The translations under genes were made by a program, and so were the position numbers. Below are positions 16,418 to 26,024 of a stretch of DNA of 64,000 nt, piece by piece. The stretch is from Acetofilamentum sp. (GTDB taxonomy: Bacteria > Bacteroidota > Bacteroidia > Bacteroidales > JAFGXI01): the NCBI GenBank assembly GCA_020720565.1, contig DYOK01000001.1, positions 8,870-72,869 on the forward strand. Reading direction: 5' to 3'. Each line of letters opens with the position of its first letter. Position 1 is the stretch's first letter. Below the pieces are notes generated by a model. That model was not told the origin of the DNA and ran no database searches. It worked only from the letters and a program-made list of their open reading frames with translations.

Positions 16418-18943
16418 TTATTCAGTTGTTGCAATTTGTTCGTTTTCAATGCCCTCGTCAGTTCCGAGATTTTCCATTAACTCAATATTTTCCACTTCAT
16501 CTTCTTGTGCAGGAACTTTAGCTACTGCAGCAATTTTATCTCCATCTTTAATATTGATAAGTCGTACACCTTGTGTGGCACGTCCCATGATTCGAAGGCT
16601 CGAAACTGCTAAGCGAATGGTAATTCCCGACTCGTTAATAATCATCAAGTCGTCGTCGTCGTTTACATTTTTAATCGAAATTAACGAACCTGTTTTTTCG
16701 GTAATATTGATGGTTTTAACGCCTTTTCCACCGCGGTGTGTAATTCGATAATCGTCTATATCGGAACGTTTTCCATATCCATTTTCCGAAACTACCAAAA
16801 TGTTATCTTGTTCTGGTTTAAAGCATATCATACCAATTACTTCGTCTTTTTCGCCAATCGAAATGGCTCGTACTCCTGCACCAGTTCTACCGATAGGACG
16901 AATAGCTGCTTCGTTAAATCGGATCGCTTTACCCGTTCTGGCAGCAAACATAATTTCGTTTAGTCCATCGGTCAATTTGGCTTCGAGTAACATATCACCA
17001 TCTTTAATTGTGATGGCATTGACCCCATTTTGACGTGGTCTCGAATAAGCTTCTAGGCTAGTTTTTTTGATTATACCTCGCTTGGTACCCAAAACAATAA
17101 AGTGATTGTTAATGTATTCCTCGTCGGTTAATTTGCCTTCGAGGTTGATAAATGCCTTAACATTATCGTCGTTTTCGATACGAAGAATATTTTGGATGGC
17201 TCTACCTTTCGACGTTCTCGTTCCTTCTGGGATTTGATAAACTGGCAACCAAAATGCTTTACCTTTTTCGGTGAAAAGTAACATGGTGTTGTGCATACTG
17301 GCCACAAACATATATTCGATAAAGTCTTCGTCGCGAGTGGCACTACCTTTAAATCCTTTTCCACCACGGGCTTGAGTTCTAAACTCGGTTAATGGCGTGC
17401 GTTTGATATATCCTAAACGAGAAATGGTAATGATCATATCCTCGTCGGCATAGAAATCTTCAGGATTAAATTCTTCGGCATCGGGAATCAATTCGGTTCT
17501 TCTTCCATCGCCATATTTATCGCGAACCTCGATTAATTCAGTTTTAATCAACTCCATTCGCAAGGTTTCGCTGGCCAAAAGTGCTTTTAATTCCTCAATC
17601 AATTTCATGATATCGGCATATTCTGCTCTAAGTTTTTCTTGTTGTAGTCCAGTGAGTTGTCCTAAACGCATGTCGACAATAGCTTGCGATTGTACTTCGG
17701 ACAAACTAAAGCGTTCCATTAAACGTTCTTTGGCTTCGTTTAAGCTTTTCGATTCTTTTATCAATCGAACTACTTCGTCGATATTATCGCTAGCTATAAT
17801 TAAACCCTCGAGAATATGGGCACGTTTTTCGGCTTTATCGAGTTCGAATTGTGCTCTACGAATCACTACATCGTGGCGGTGCTCAATAAAGTAGTGAATC
17901 ATTTCTTTCAGATTCAACAACTTTGGACGACCTTTTACCAGTGCAATATTATTGACACTAAACGATGTTTGTAATTGGGTATATTTAAATAGTTTATTGA
18001 GTGTAACGCTTGCCATTGAATCGCGACGAACTTCGTACACAATTCGCATTCCTTCTCTATCCGATTCATCGTTTATATTCGATAAACCATCAATTTTCTT
18101 TTCGTTGATTAATTCGGCAGTTTTACGAATTAACTCAGCCTTATTAACCTGATATGGAATTTCTGTAACAATAATTTTTTCTCTACCACCTTCTGTAACT
18201 TCGATATTGGTTTTGGCACGCATCATAATACGTCCACGACCAGTTTCAAAAGCATCTTTTATTCCTTGAAAGCCATAGATGATGCCACCTGTTGGAAAGT
18301 CAGGTGCTGCAATAAATTTCATCAATTCCTCGATAGTAATTTCTCGGTTGTCGATATAGGCCATACAAGCATTGATAACCTCGGTTAAATTGTGAGGTGC
18401 AATATTGGTTGCCATACCTACAGCGATACCCGAAGCACCATTTACAAGTAAGTTAGGAATACGAGTAGGCATTACAGTTGGCTCTTCGAGACTATCGTCG
18501 AAGTTGAGTTGCATATCGACCGTATTTTTATCTAAATCGGCCAATGTTTCTTCAGCTATTTTTTGGAAACGTGCTTCGGTATAACGCATGGCGGCAGCAT
18601 TATCGCCGTCAACCGAACCAAAGTTACCTTGTCCGTCAACCAAAGGGTATCGCATAGACCAAGGCTGAGCCATACGCACCATGGCTTCGTATACCGAAGA
18701 GTCGCCGTGTGGGTGATATTTACCCAAAACCTCTCCTACTATTCTTGCTGACTTTTTATATGGTTTATTTGAAGCTAAACCTAGTTCGTTCATACCGAAC
18801 AATACTCTTCGGTGAACTGGTTTAAATCCATCGCGCACATCTGGTAAAGCTCTTGACACAATAACCGACATCGAATAATCGATGTAAGCCGCTTTCATTG
18901 CTTCCTCTATATCGAGTTTTATGATTTTATCTTCTCCGTTCAT
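16418..18943 (-). CDS. gyrA: DNA gyrase subunit A
   Basis: GyrA is the DNA breakage-reunion subunit of gyrase, which introduces negative supercoils. The 841-residue product has the catalytic Tyr in A-A-M-R-Y-T-E-A-R-F (about 120), the quinolone-pocket segment H-P-H-G-D-S-S-V-Y-E-A near 78-88 with Ser and Glu at the two classic resistance positions (a sensitive-type pattern), and a C-terminal beta-pinwheel with repeats such as T-Q-A-R-G-G-K-G-F-K-G, which takes the place of the GyrA box, and H-R-G-G-K-G-V-K. The tail is acidic (D-E-V-E-N-I-E-L-M-E). It is divergent from clpC across 479 bp. Confidence 0.98.
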   Translation of the reverse strand: MNGEDKIIKLDIEEAMKAAYIDYSMSVIVSRALPDVRDGFKPVHRRVLFGMNELGLASNKPYKKSARIVGEVLGKYHPHGDSSVYEAMVRMAQPWSMRYPLVDGQGNFGSVDGDNAAAMRYTEARFQKIAEETLADLDKNTVDMQLNFDDSLEEPTVMPTRIPNLLVNGASGIAVGMATNIAPHNLTEVINACMAYIDNREITIEELMKFIAAPDFPTGGIIYGFQGIKDAFETGRGRIMMRAKTNIEVTEGGREKIIVTEIPYQVNKAELIRKTAELINEKKIDGLSNINDESDREGMRIVYEVRRDSMASVTLNKLFKYTQLQTSFSVNNIALVKGRPKLLNLKEMIHYFIEHRHDVVIRRAQFELDKAEKRAHILEGLIIASDNIDEVVRLIKESKSLNEAKERLMERFSLSEVQSQAIVDMRLGQLTGLQQEKLRAEYADIMKLIEELKALLASETLRMELIKTELIEVRDKYGDGRRTELIPDAEEFNPEDFYADEDMIITISRLGYIKRTPLTEFRTQARGGKGFKGSATRDEDFIEYMFVASMHNTMLLFTEKGKAFWLPVYQIPEGTRTSKGRAIQNILRIENDDNVKAFINLEGKLTDEEYINNHFIVLGTKRGIIKKTSLEAYSRPRQNGVNAITIKDGDMLLEAKLTDGLNEIMFAARTGKAIRFNEAAIRPIGRTGAGVRAISIGEKDEVIGMICFKPEQDNILVVSENGYGKRSDIDDYRITHRGGKGVKTINITEKTGSLISIKNVNDDDDLMIINESGITIRLAVSSLRIMGRATQGVRLINIKDGDKIAAVAKVPAQEDEVENIELMENLGTDEGIENEQIATTE

Positions 18944-19013
18944 TTGCTAATTTTCTGTATATCAGTATTTTCGTTATTTACAATAGAAACGACTAAGTTA
19001 ATCTTTTCGTTGG

Positions 19014-19078
19014 AAATAGGACTTATACATTGATTGGTTTTTTCAACAAGATTTTGTTAACAAGAAAAAAGTCCTATG
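19014..19078. other. Nested inverted repeat upstream of gyrA
   Basis: Outer arms ATAGGACTT (19016-19024) and AAGTCCTAT (19069-19077) pair perfectly and are extended by GG/CC. Inside, TTTTTTC pairs with GAAAAAA region and AACAA with TTGTT. The whole could fold as a branched RNA in the gyrA leader, or be the remnant of a small mobile element. Confidence 0.45.
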
Positions 19079-19278
19079 CCATTTATTATTATTACTTGTT
19101 ATTGTTCTGCGAATAAGCACCTACAAACAACTTTTTGAAACTATTCATACGTTTATTGGGTACAAAAACCGTATTTTTTCTCAAATTATAGTACGATTCA
19201 TAAAATCGTTATATTTTTGTGCGTTACAATCAGAAATACAAAGTTAATATTAATTGATTTTTCATCAGTTGAATCATT

Positions 19279-19355
19279 TAAGGACTTCGACTTATTTATT
19301 AGTTTTGTAACTGACGTTAAAACAATATCTCAGATAAGTAATAATTGACAATATA
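19279..19355 (+). repeat. Dispersed TAAGGTC repeat, copy D
   Basis: Begins TAAGGACTTCGACTTATTTA, then TTAGTTTTGTAACTGACG. The 3' half is more diverged. It lies 70 bp upstream of the clpC start codon, on the same strand as clpC. Confidence 0.7.
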
Positions 19356-19422
19356 TTATTCTGAGTGCTTATAATAATCTAAAAATAGTATTGCGAAAAA
19401 ATCATAGAAATTAAAAACAATT

Positions 19423-21921
19423 ATGAATGCAGAATTTTCATCATCTGTAAAAGATGCTTTAAAATATAGTAAAGAAGAAGCCATACGTCTTAACTCTAAA
19501 ACAGTCGAAATTGAACACGTTTTTTTGGGCTTACTTCGTTTGGGAAAAGGATCGGCAATCGATTTTTTAGTATCTCGAAATGTCGATTTAGTAAAACTAA
19601 AAAATAATATTGAATCAAAAATCTTTTCGCGAGAAGAAATCGATTTAAGCGAAGATGATATCAATATTTCGAAATCGGTAGAAAGAATGCTTCGAATAGT
19701 CAATCTTGAAGCCCTTTCGTTTGGTGTAAAAGTGACCGATACTAACCATTTGCTATTGGCTATTTTAAAGGAACCTAACAATTTAGCAAGTTCATTTTTA
19801 GAAAAAGATTATGGTCTTGTTTATCAGAAAGTTAGAGAAGCTTTAATTTCGCCAACTAAATCGGAAGCTGAACATTCGTCTAACGACGATGACGATGAAG
19901 AATCAAGCTCGTTCAATAAGCCACAAAACCCGCCTGCCAAAAGCAATAGCGAAACGCCTGTGCTCGATAATTTTGGAATAGATCTTACCGAAGCTGCTAT
20001 GGAAGGACGTTTAGACCCTATTATTGGTCGTGAAAACGAAATTGAACGAATTTCTCAAATTTTAAGTCGTCGTAAAAAAAACAACCCCATTCTTATTGGC
20101 GAACCAGGTGTTGGAAAATCGGCCATAGCCGAAGGGCTTGCGAATCGAATTGTTAAAAGAAAAGTTTCTCGTATTTTGTTTAATAAACGCGTGATTGCAC
20201 TCGATATGGCATCGATTGTAGCTGGAACCAAATACAGAGGTCAGTTCGAAGAACGAATGAAAGCTATTCTGAACGAGCTATCAAAAAACAAAAACATCAT
20301 TTTGTTTATCGACGAAATACATACGATTGTTGGTGCGGGTGGGGCAACCGGCTCGCTCGACGCCGCCAACATGCTCAAACCTGCTTTAGCTCGTGGCGAT
20401 ATCCAATGCATTGGTGCTACTACCCTTGACGAATACCGCCAACATATCGAAAAAGACGGTGCTTTAGAGCGTCGTTTTCAAAAAGTAATGGTAGAGCCTA
20501 CTTCGGTTGAAGAAACTCTCGAAATACTGCATAACATAAAAGAACGATACGAAGACCACCATAACGTTAATTACGACGAGACTGCCCTTAAAGCTTGTGT
20601 TTCTTTAACCACACGCTATATAAGCGACCGACATCTTCCCGATAAAGCTATCGACGCTCTAGACGAAAGTGGTGCTAGAGTGCATATTGCTAATATCAAT
20701 ATCCCAAAGAAAATTGTTTCGCTCGAAAAAGAAATCGAAAATGTTAAAGCTTCGAAATTTGCCGCTGTAAAAAATCAAGATTTTGAGAAAGCAGCCAGTT
20801 TAAGAGATGTCGAACGTCAATTGCTTAAAGAAATTGAAAACGAAAAAGAACTCTGGGAAAAAGATTTGATTAAGCATCGAGAAACCGTAACGGGCGAAAA
20901 AGTGGCTGAAGTGGTTGCCATGATGACTGGTGTTCCTGTTCAGCGCATAGCAGAGGCAGAGAGTACACGATTACTCAAAATGTATGATCAAATTCAAGAT
21001 AGCGTAATCGGACAATCTGACGCCATCAAGCAAATTGTTAAAGCCATTCAACGAAACCGTGCTGGTTTAAAAGACCCCAATCGCCCTATTGGTACTTTCA
21101 TCTTTTTAGGACCTACTGGTGTTGGGAAAACACAACTAGCCAAAGTTTTAGCACAATATTTATTTGAATCGCACGACAATCTTATTCGCATCGATATGAG
21201 CGAATACATGGAGAAGTTTTCAGTATCTAGACTGGTTGGTGCACCTCCGGGATATGTGGGTTACGAAGAAGGCGGACAACTGACCGAAAAAGTAAGAAGA
21301 AAGCCTTATTCGGTCGTGTTATTAGACGAAATTGAGAAAGCACACCCCGATGTATTTCATATTCTGTTACAAGTGCTCGACGAAGGTCGCCTTACCGACA
21401 GTTTAGGTCGTAGAATTGACTTTAGAAACACCATAATCATTATGACTTCGAACATTGGTAGCCGTCAATTACAAGAGTATGGACAAGGGATTGGATTTGG
21501 AACTTCGGCCAAGCAAGACGGCATGAGCGGGCAGCACGACAGTATTATTAAAAAAGCGCTACACAAGGCCTTCGCACCAGAGTTTATTAATCGAGTGGAC
21601 GATATTATTATGTTTAATAACCTGGACAGAAAAGATATACATAAAATTATCGACATTGAATTGGCCGACCTTGTTAAACGTATTAACCAACTGGGATTCT
21701 CAATTCAAATATCACCAATTGCAAAAGATTATATTGCCGATAAAGGATTTGACCCAAAGTATGGTGCTAGACCATTAAAACGAGCCATCCAAAAATACCT
21801 CGAAGATCCTTTAGCCGAAGCTATAATCAAAGCTGAAACAACAGAAGGTGACAAATTATTAATTGGGTATTCAAAAGCACAAGATAAGATTACAATTAAA
21901 ATAAATAAAGCAAATAAGTAA
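19423..21921 (+). CDS. clpC: ATP-dependent Clp protease ATP-binding subunit ClpC
   Basis: An 832-residue HSP100 unfoldase that feeds substrates to ClpP. Order: Clp N domain with two repeats (1-145); acidic linker (150-190, D-D-D-D-E-E-S-S); first AAA module with G-E-P-G-V-G-K-S near 225 and the sensor D-E-I-H near 298; a UVR-type segment (N-Q-D-F-E-K-A-A-S-L-R) near 447, diagnostic for ClpC over ClpA; second AAA module with G-P-T-G-V-G-K-T near 565; C-terminal D2-small domain. The ATG follows a normal 30-bp leader. efp starts 2 bp after the stop, so the two are cotranscribed. No CtsR site is recognised. Confidence 0.96.
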   Translation: MNAEFSSSVKDALKYSKEEAIRLNSKTVEIEHVFLGLLRLGKGSAIDFLVSRNVDLVKLKNNIESKIFSREEIDLSEDDINISKSVERMLRIVNLEALSFGVKVTDTNHLLLAILKEPNNLASSFLEKDYGLVYQKVREALISPTKSEAEHSSNDDDDEESSSFNKPQNPPAKSNSETPVLDNFGIDLTEAAMEGRLDPIIGRENEIERISQILSRRKKNNPILIGEPGVGKSAIAEGLANRIVKRKVSRILFNKRVIALDMASIVAGTKYRGQFEERMKAILNELSKNKNIILFIDEIHTIVGAGGATGSLDAANMLKPALARGDIQCIGATTLDEYRQHIEKDGALERRFQKVMVEPTSVEETLEILHNIKERYEDHHNVNYDETALKACVSLTTRYISDRHLPDKAIDALDESGARVHIANINIPKKIVSLEKEIENVKASKFAAVKNQDFEKAASLRDVERQLLKEIENEKELWEKDLIKHRETVTGEKVAEVVAMMTGVPVQRIAEAESTRLLKMYDQIQDSVIGQSDAIKQIVKAIQRNRAGLKDPNRPIGTFIFLGPTGVGKTQLAKVLAQYLFESHDNLIRIDMSEYMEKFSVSRLVGAPPGYVGYEEGGQLTEKVRRKPYSVVLLDEIEKAHPDVFHILLQVLDEGRLTDSLGRRIDFRNTIIIMTSNIGSRQLQEYGQGIGFGTSAKQDGMSGQHDSIIKKALHKAFAPEFINRVDDIIMFNNLDRKDIHKIIDIELADLVKRINQLGFSIQISPIAKDYIADKGFDPKYGARPLKRAIQKYLEDPLAEAIIKAETTEGDKLLIGYSKAQDKITIKINKANK

Positions 21922-21923
21922 AA

Positions 21924-22493
21924 ATGGCAACTACAGCAGACATTAAAAAAGGGATGTGTATCGAATTTAACGGTAAACCATATTCCATCGTCGATTTTCA
22001 ACATGTTAAACCAGGCAAAGGCCCTGCTTTTGTGAGAACAAAACTAAAAAATCTTGAAACGGGAAAAGTTATTGATAACACATTTACTTCGGGTTTTAAA
22101 ATCGAGGTAATTCGTGTAGAACGTAGAAAATATCAATATTTGTACGAAGACGATATGGGTATGAATTTTATGCATACCGAGACATTCGAACAATTACCTA
22201 TGAGCAAATCTTTAATTGACAATCCTCTTTTGTTAAAAGAAGGAATGGAAGTTGAAGTTTTATTTAATGCAGAAAACGAAACGCCACTTCAACTCGACTT
22301 GCCTCCATTTGTTGAGCTAGAAGTAACTTATTCAGAACCTGGAATTAAAGGTGATACATCTTCTTCGACAGCCTTAAAACCTGCTACTGTAGAAACTGGA
22401 GCCATTATTATGGTGCCTTTGTTTGTCAATATGGGCGATATTATTAAAATTGATACCCGTGACGCAAGCTACTCTGAACGCGTTAAAAAATAA
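21924..22493 (+). CDS. efp: Elongation factor P
   Basis: EF-P relieves ribosome stalling at polyproline stretches. The 189-residue product has the three OB/KOW-like domains. The tip loop is H-V-K-P-G-K-G-P-A-F with the Lys at the position modified in other bacteria; no modification enzyme gene (epmA/epmB) lies nearby. The C-terminal signature includes D-T-R-D-A-S-Y-S-E-R-V. It starts 2 bp after clpC and is followed 17 bp later by the lpxD paralogue. Confidence 0.98.
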   Translation: MATTADIKKGMCIEFNGKPYSIVDFQHVKPGKGPAFVRTKLKNLETGKVIDNTFTSGFKIEVIRVERRKYQYLYEDDMGMNFMHTETFEQLPMSKSLIDNPLLLKEGMEVEVLFNAENETPLQLDLPPFVELEVTYSEPGIKGDTSSSTALKPATVETGAIIMVPLFVNMGDIIKIDTRDASYSERVKK

Positions 22494-22510
22494 GATTGTA
22501 AAATTTTTTT

Positions 22511-23428
22511 ATGAGATTCGAAAAAGTACAGACTTTAAAAGAAATTTCTCAACTCATTGGTGCCGAATACATTGGAAATGAAAACTTTCCCATAAGCGGC
22601 ATCAATGAGATTCATATGGTTGAGCCTGGCGACATTACTTTTGTCGACCATCCTAAGTATTATCAAAAAGCATTAAACTCAAAGGCTAGCGTAATCATAA
22701 TCAATCAAAGAGTCGAAGCACCAGAAGGCAAAGTACTACTTATTTCGAACGATCCATTTGCCGATTACAATAAGATTACTCAGCACTTTAAGCCATTCAC
22801 ATCATCTAGTCATTCAGTTTCTCCATTAGCAAAAATTGGAAAAGGAACCATTATTCAACCTTTGTGTTTTATTGGTTCTGGGGTTCAGATTGGTCAAAAT
22901 TGTATTATTCACAGTCATGTGAGTATATATGATGGCTGCATCATTGGCGACAATGTAACCATTCACAGCCATAGCGTTATAGGTGCCGACGCATATTATT
23001 TTCAGAAAAAAAATGGAATCTATCGCAAAATGCACAGTTGCGGCAACGTGATTATCGGAAACAATGTCGAAATAGGTGCTTTATGTTCAATAGATAAAGG
23101 CGTTTCGTCTGATACCATAGTCGGAGATGGTACAAAACTCGATAACCATGTACAAATTGGACACGATACTAAAATTGGAAAAAATTGCTTACTCGGTTCC
23201 CAAGTGGCTATTGCTGGCGTTACAACAATTGAAGACAATGTTCTGATATGGGCTAAAGTTGGCATTAATAAAGACCTTGTAATTGGTCAAGGTGCCACTA
23301 TTTTGGCCACTTCGAATGTTGACAAAACCCTTGAAGGGGGTAAAACTTACTATGGTTCACCCGCTGTTGAGGCCAGAGCAAAATGGAAACAAATTGGTAA
23401 ATTAAATCGGTTTATCGACTCACTATAA
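22511..23428 (+). CDS. LpxD-type UDP-3-O-acylglucosamine N-acyltransferase
   Basis: The 305-residue product has the LpxD layout: an N-terminal uridine-binding domain (1-100, with G-D-I-T-F-V-D-H-P-K-Y) and a left-handed beta-helix of hexapeptide repeats (110-280). The catalytic His of LpxD lies in L-D-N-H-V-Q-I-G-H-D near 215 and is present. The usual C-terminal helix is short. Bacteroidota commonly carry this lpxD-like gene after efp in addition to a true lpxD, so it may act on lipid A or on another nucleotide sugar; sequence alone does not decide, hence no symbol. It is the last gene of clpC-efp-lpxD-like. Confidence 0.88.
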   Translation: MRFEKVQTLKEISQLIGAEYIGNENFPISGINEIHMVEPGDITFVDHPKYYQKALNSKASVIIINQRVEAPEGKVLLISNDPFADYNKITQHFKPFTSSSHSVSPLAKIGKGTIIQPLCFIGSGVQIGQNCIIHSHVSIYDGCIIGDNVTIHSHSVIGADAYYFQKKNGIYRKMHSCGNVIIGNNVEIGALCSIDKGVSSDTIVGDGTKLDNHVQIGHDTKIGKNCLLGSQVAIAGVTTIEDNVLIWAKVGINKDLVIGQGATILATSNVDKTLEGGKTYYGSPAVEARAKWKQIGKLNRFIDSL

Positions 23429-23562
23429 TTTTTTAATAGTCTAAGTTTTGTCTTATTTAAACACGACTTAATATTTAAAAAATTATTTTTTTTCGTACGT
23501 CATTGAATAATTCGGCTAATTGTTTTACATTTACAACTCGAACCTACCTATTTGACCTTATT

Positions 23563-24792
23563 ATGAACACCTTGCCAGAACGGAACCTAACCCTCCAATC
23601 TAAGTTGTTAGAAGCACTCTATAAGCTTAATAATAGTTTCTATAAGAACCTGTCAATTAGAATTATAACCGATCAAATCAAAAACTTTCTTGAACAAGAA
23701 TTAAAGTTATCTCGTTTTGTTTTAGTTTATTTTGAAGATAACGAATGGAATCCTATTTTTTTTGAAGGTGCAAATTTTTCAAAACTTAAAACTGTAAACT
23801 TCGAAAAAGAATTAAAACCTTTTGAATGCGATAGTCCAATTCGATTTGCTCCCGAACATGAATTAAGCGCATTTTCGTTTGTTATTCCAATTCTACATAA
23901 AAAAAAACCGATCGCATACCTTTTAATTAGTGACAATTATGAACATCTAAGCATTGAGCGTCCTTGCATTCGTCATACAAGATTTATTACACATTATGCA
24001 CAAGCATTTATTATGGGTATGGAAAATAAGCGGCTTTTTAAAGAAAACTCTAAAAAAGAGCGTTTTAAAACCGAACTTAATTTAGCCTCAAAAATGCAAT
24101 TGATGTTAGTTAAAAGTTCTGATTTATTACCAAATAACGATACTATAGAATTTTTTACCTATTACAAGTCATTATTCGAAATTGGGGGTGACTTTTATGA
24201 CGCTTGCCAAATCGATGAGCAATCAACTGCTTTTTGTATTGCAGATGTTTCGGGAAAAGGGGTTTCTGCAGCGTTGCTAATGTCTAATTTACAAGCCAAT
24301 TTAAATGCCCTTTTCCAAAACGATTTGCCTTTGCCTATTATTATCGAAAAACTAAATTCAATTATTAACAATATCACCCAAAACGATAGATTTGTAACAC
24401 TTTTTCTAGGCTGTTATCGTTCCGATACCAAAACGCTTAGGTATATAAATGCTGGACATAATCCACCTGTTATATTTCTTTCGAATCAAATTAGCACTCA
24501 ATATCTCGAAAAAGGATGTGCTGGTATTGGGATGCTCGATGATTTGGGGGAAATTGAAGTCGGCGAATTAAGTATTCCTTCTGGTTCTAAATTAATTTGT
24601 TTTACCGATGGCGTTAGCGAATCGCATACAAAATTTGGCTTAGAGTTTGGTCATACCAATTTTGTACCTTTTTTAAACCAAAGCGAAACGATACAAACTA
24701 CGGTATCCAATATTCTTGCCTTTTTTAAAGAAATGGTTCCCTCGGAAAACATTATCGACGACACCACTATTTTTGGGGTGGGATTTAAATAA
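23563..24792 (+). CDS. PP2C-type (SpoIIE/RsbU) serine phosphatase with GAF-like domain
   Basis: The 409-residue product starts at the ATG at 23563; a further in-frame start 60 bases upstream is less convincing. The N-terminal 160 residues look GAF-like. A linker (about 165-195, K-K-E-R-F-K-T-E-L-N-L-A-S-K-M-Q) matches the RsbU-type signalling helix. The PP2C_SpoIIE domain has the metal-binding G-G-D-F-Y-D near 205, A-D-V-S-G-K-G-V-S-A-A near 225, N-A-G-H-N-P-P near 310 and F-T-D-G-V-S-E near 360. Such phosphatases act on anti-sigma antagonists, but no anti-sigma kinase or STAS gene is in the window. The stop codon forms the start of repeat copy E. Confidence 0.92.
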   Translation: MNTLPERNLTLQSKLLEALYKLNNSFYKNLSIRIITDQIKNFLEQELKLSRFVLVYFEDNEWNPIFFEGANFSKLKTVNFEKELKPFECDSPIRFAPEHELSAFSFVIPILHKKKPIAYLLISDNYEHLSIERPCIRHTRFITHYAQAFIMGMENKRLFKENSKKERFKTELNLASKMQLMLVKSSDLLPNNDTIEFFTYYKSLFEIGGDFYDACQIDEQSTAFCIADVSGKGVSAALLMSNLQANLNALFQNDLPLPIIIEKLNSIINNITQNDRFVTLFLGCYRSDTKTLRYINAGHNPPVIFLSNQISTQYLEKGCAGIGMLDDLGEIEVGELSIPSGSKLICFTDGVSESHTKFGLEFGHTNFVPFLNQSETIQTTVSNILAFFKEMVPSENIIDDTTIFGVGFK

Positions 24793-24866
24793 GATCTTCG
24801 ACCTGTATTTTTGTAGTACCTTATATATCTGTACTATAGATTAAATAAATACGACATAAATTATCC
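24790..24866 (+). repeat. Dispersed TAAGGTC repeat, copy E (at a stop codon)
   Basis: Reads TAAGATCTTCGACCTGTATT, then ATATCTGTACTATAG and AATACGACATAAATTATCC. The first TAA (24790-24792) is the stop of the phosphatase gene. Confidence 0.75.
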
Positions 24867-24875
24867 ATAAAACTT

Positions 24876-24914
24876 AAAAAAGAGATTCGAATAAAAGCCG
24901 AATCTCTTTTTTTT
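24876..24914. terminator. Bidirectional terminator between the phosphatase and OTC genes
   Basis: AAAAAGAGATTCG and CGAATCTCTTTTT form a perfect 13-bp stem around an A-rich 9-base loop. T-runs occur on both strands. It serves the converging genes ending at 24792 and 24934. Confidence 0.9.
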
Positions 24915-24933
24915 ATTTATTTTAAGCCTTGTT

Positions 24934-25938
24934 TTATTTTGAACCTAAAGTAGCTACCATAATGGCTTTAATGGTATGAAGTCTGTTTTCTGCTTCGTCA
25001 AAAACAATCGAAGCTTCCGACTCAAATACGTCTTCGGTAACTTCGAGACCATCTAAACCAAATTTTTGGAATATTTCTTCCCCTAATTTAGTTTCTCTGT
25101 TGTGGAATGCAGGTAAACAATGCATGAATTTTACATTTTTATTACCTGTAGCGTCCATAGTGGCTTTGTTAATTTGGTAAGGTTTAAGAAGCTCTATGCG
25201 TTTGTTCCATACTTCGGTAGGCTCTCCCATCGAAACCCATACGTCAGTATATAAGAAATCACAATCTTTAACACCTTCTTTTACATTATCAGTAACGGTG
25301 ATTTTTGCACCAGTTTCTTTTGCAATTTCCATTGCAGTTTTAACTAAATCAGCTTCGGGTTGAACTTCTTTTGGAGCAATCGATCTAAAATCCATACCCA
25401 TTTTTGCAGCACCTATCAATAAAGAATTTCCCATGTTATTTCGAGCATCTCCTAAGTACGCAAATTTAACTTCGTGAAGCGGTTTATCGCTGTGTTCCAT
25501 CATGGTTAAGAAATCGGCCAAAATTTGAGTTGGATGAAACTCATCTGTTAAACCATTCCATACAGGTACGCCAGCGTATTTCCCTAGTTCTTCGACAATT
25601 TCTTGTCCATATCCACGGTACTCGATACCATCATACATACGTCCTAAAACACGAGCGGTATCTTTCATCGATTCTTTTTGACCAATTTGCGAACCAGATG
25701 GCCCTAAATAGGTAACATTACCACCCTGGTCGTATACTGCTGTTTCGAATGCACAGCGGGTTCTGGTCGATGCTTTTTCGAAAATTAGTGCAATGTTTTT
25801 ACCTTTTAAGGTTTGTTGCTCAGTTCCTGAATATTTAGCCTTTTTTAAGTCGGCCGATAAGTCTAACAAAAACTTAATTTCTTTTGGTGTAAAATCGAGA
25901 AGCTTTAAAAAGTTTCTATTTCTTAAATTAAATGCCAT
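24934..25938 (-). CDS. Ornithine carbamoyltransferase
   Basis: The enzyme transfers the carbamoyl group between carbamoyl phosphate/ornithine and citrulline. The 334-residue product has the carbamoyl-phosphate motif S-T-R-T-R at 57-61, H-P-T-Q near 137 and the ornithine-binding H-C-L-P-A-F-H near 275. Length and the long S-L-L-I-G-A-A-K-M-G block resemble catabolic ArcB-type enzymes. The neighbour upstream (76 bp, same strand) is carbamate kinase, so the likely direction is citrulline phosphorolysis to ornithine and carbamoyl phosphate for ATP. No arginine deiminase gene is in the window, and no argininosuccinate genes either, so an anabolic role is less supported but open (arcB vs argF not decided). 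Confidence 0.95.
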   Translation of the reverse strand: MAFNLRNRNFLKLLDFTPKEIKFLLDLSADLKKAKYSGTEQQTLKGKNIALIFEKASTRTRCAFETAVYDQGGNVTYLGPSGSQIGQKESMKDTARVLGRMYDGIEYRGYGQEIVEELGKYAGVPVWNGLTDEFHPTQILADFLTMMEHSDKPLHEVKFAYLGDARNNMGNSLLIGAAKMGMDFRSIAPKEVQPEADLVKTAMEIAKETGAKITVTDNVKEGVKDCDFLYTDVWVSMGEPTEVWNKRIELLKPYQINKATMDATGNKNVKFMHCLPAFHNRETKLGEEIFQKFGLDGLEVTEDVFESEASIVFDEAENRLHTIKAIMVATLGSK

Positions 25939-25971
25939 AATTCAAATTTATTGTTGATTGATTATAAAAGT

Positions 25972-26024
25972 TGAGGTCTTAGACCTATTTATTGATTTTC
26001 TAACTAAATTTTTGTTAATAATTT
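25972..26024 (+). repeat. Dispersed TAAGGTC repeat, copy F
   Basis: AGGTCTTAGACCTATTTATT (hairpin loop TTA) followed by TTTTCTAACTAAATTTTTG. It is shorter than other copies and lies between the OTC start and the carbamate kinase stop, opposite to both genes. Confidence 0.7.

Larger units (their letters stand above)
18944..19422. other. 479-bp gyrA-clpC divergent intergenic region
   Basis: It holds an imperfect nested inverted repeat at 19014-19078, a TATTTTTG box at 19212-19219 resembling the Bacteroidota -7 element (200 bp before clpC), and copy D of the dispersed repeat. No ORF or clear -7 box on the gyrA side was found. Confidence 0.5.

Noticed and set aside
16449..18751. Long plus-strand frames opposite gyrA
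   Set aside because: They are antisense shadows of gyrA with unlikely composition and no family match.
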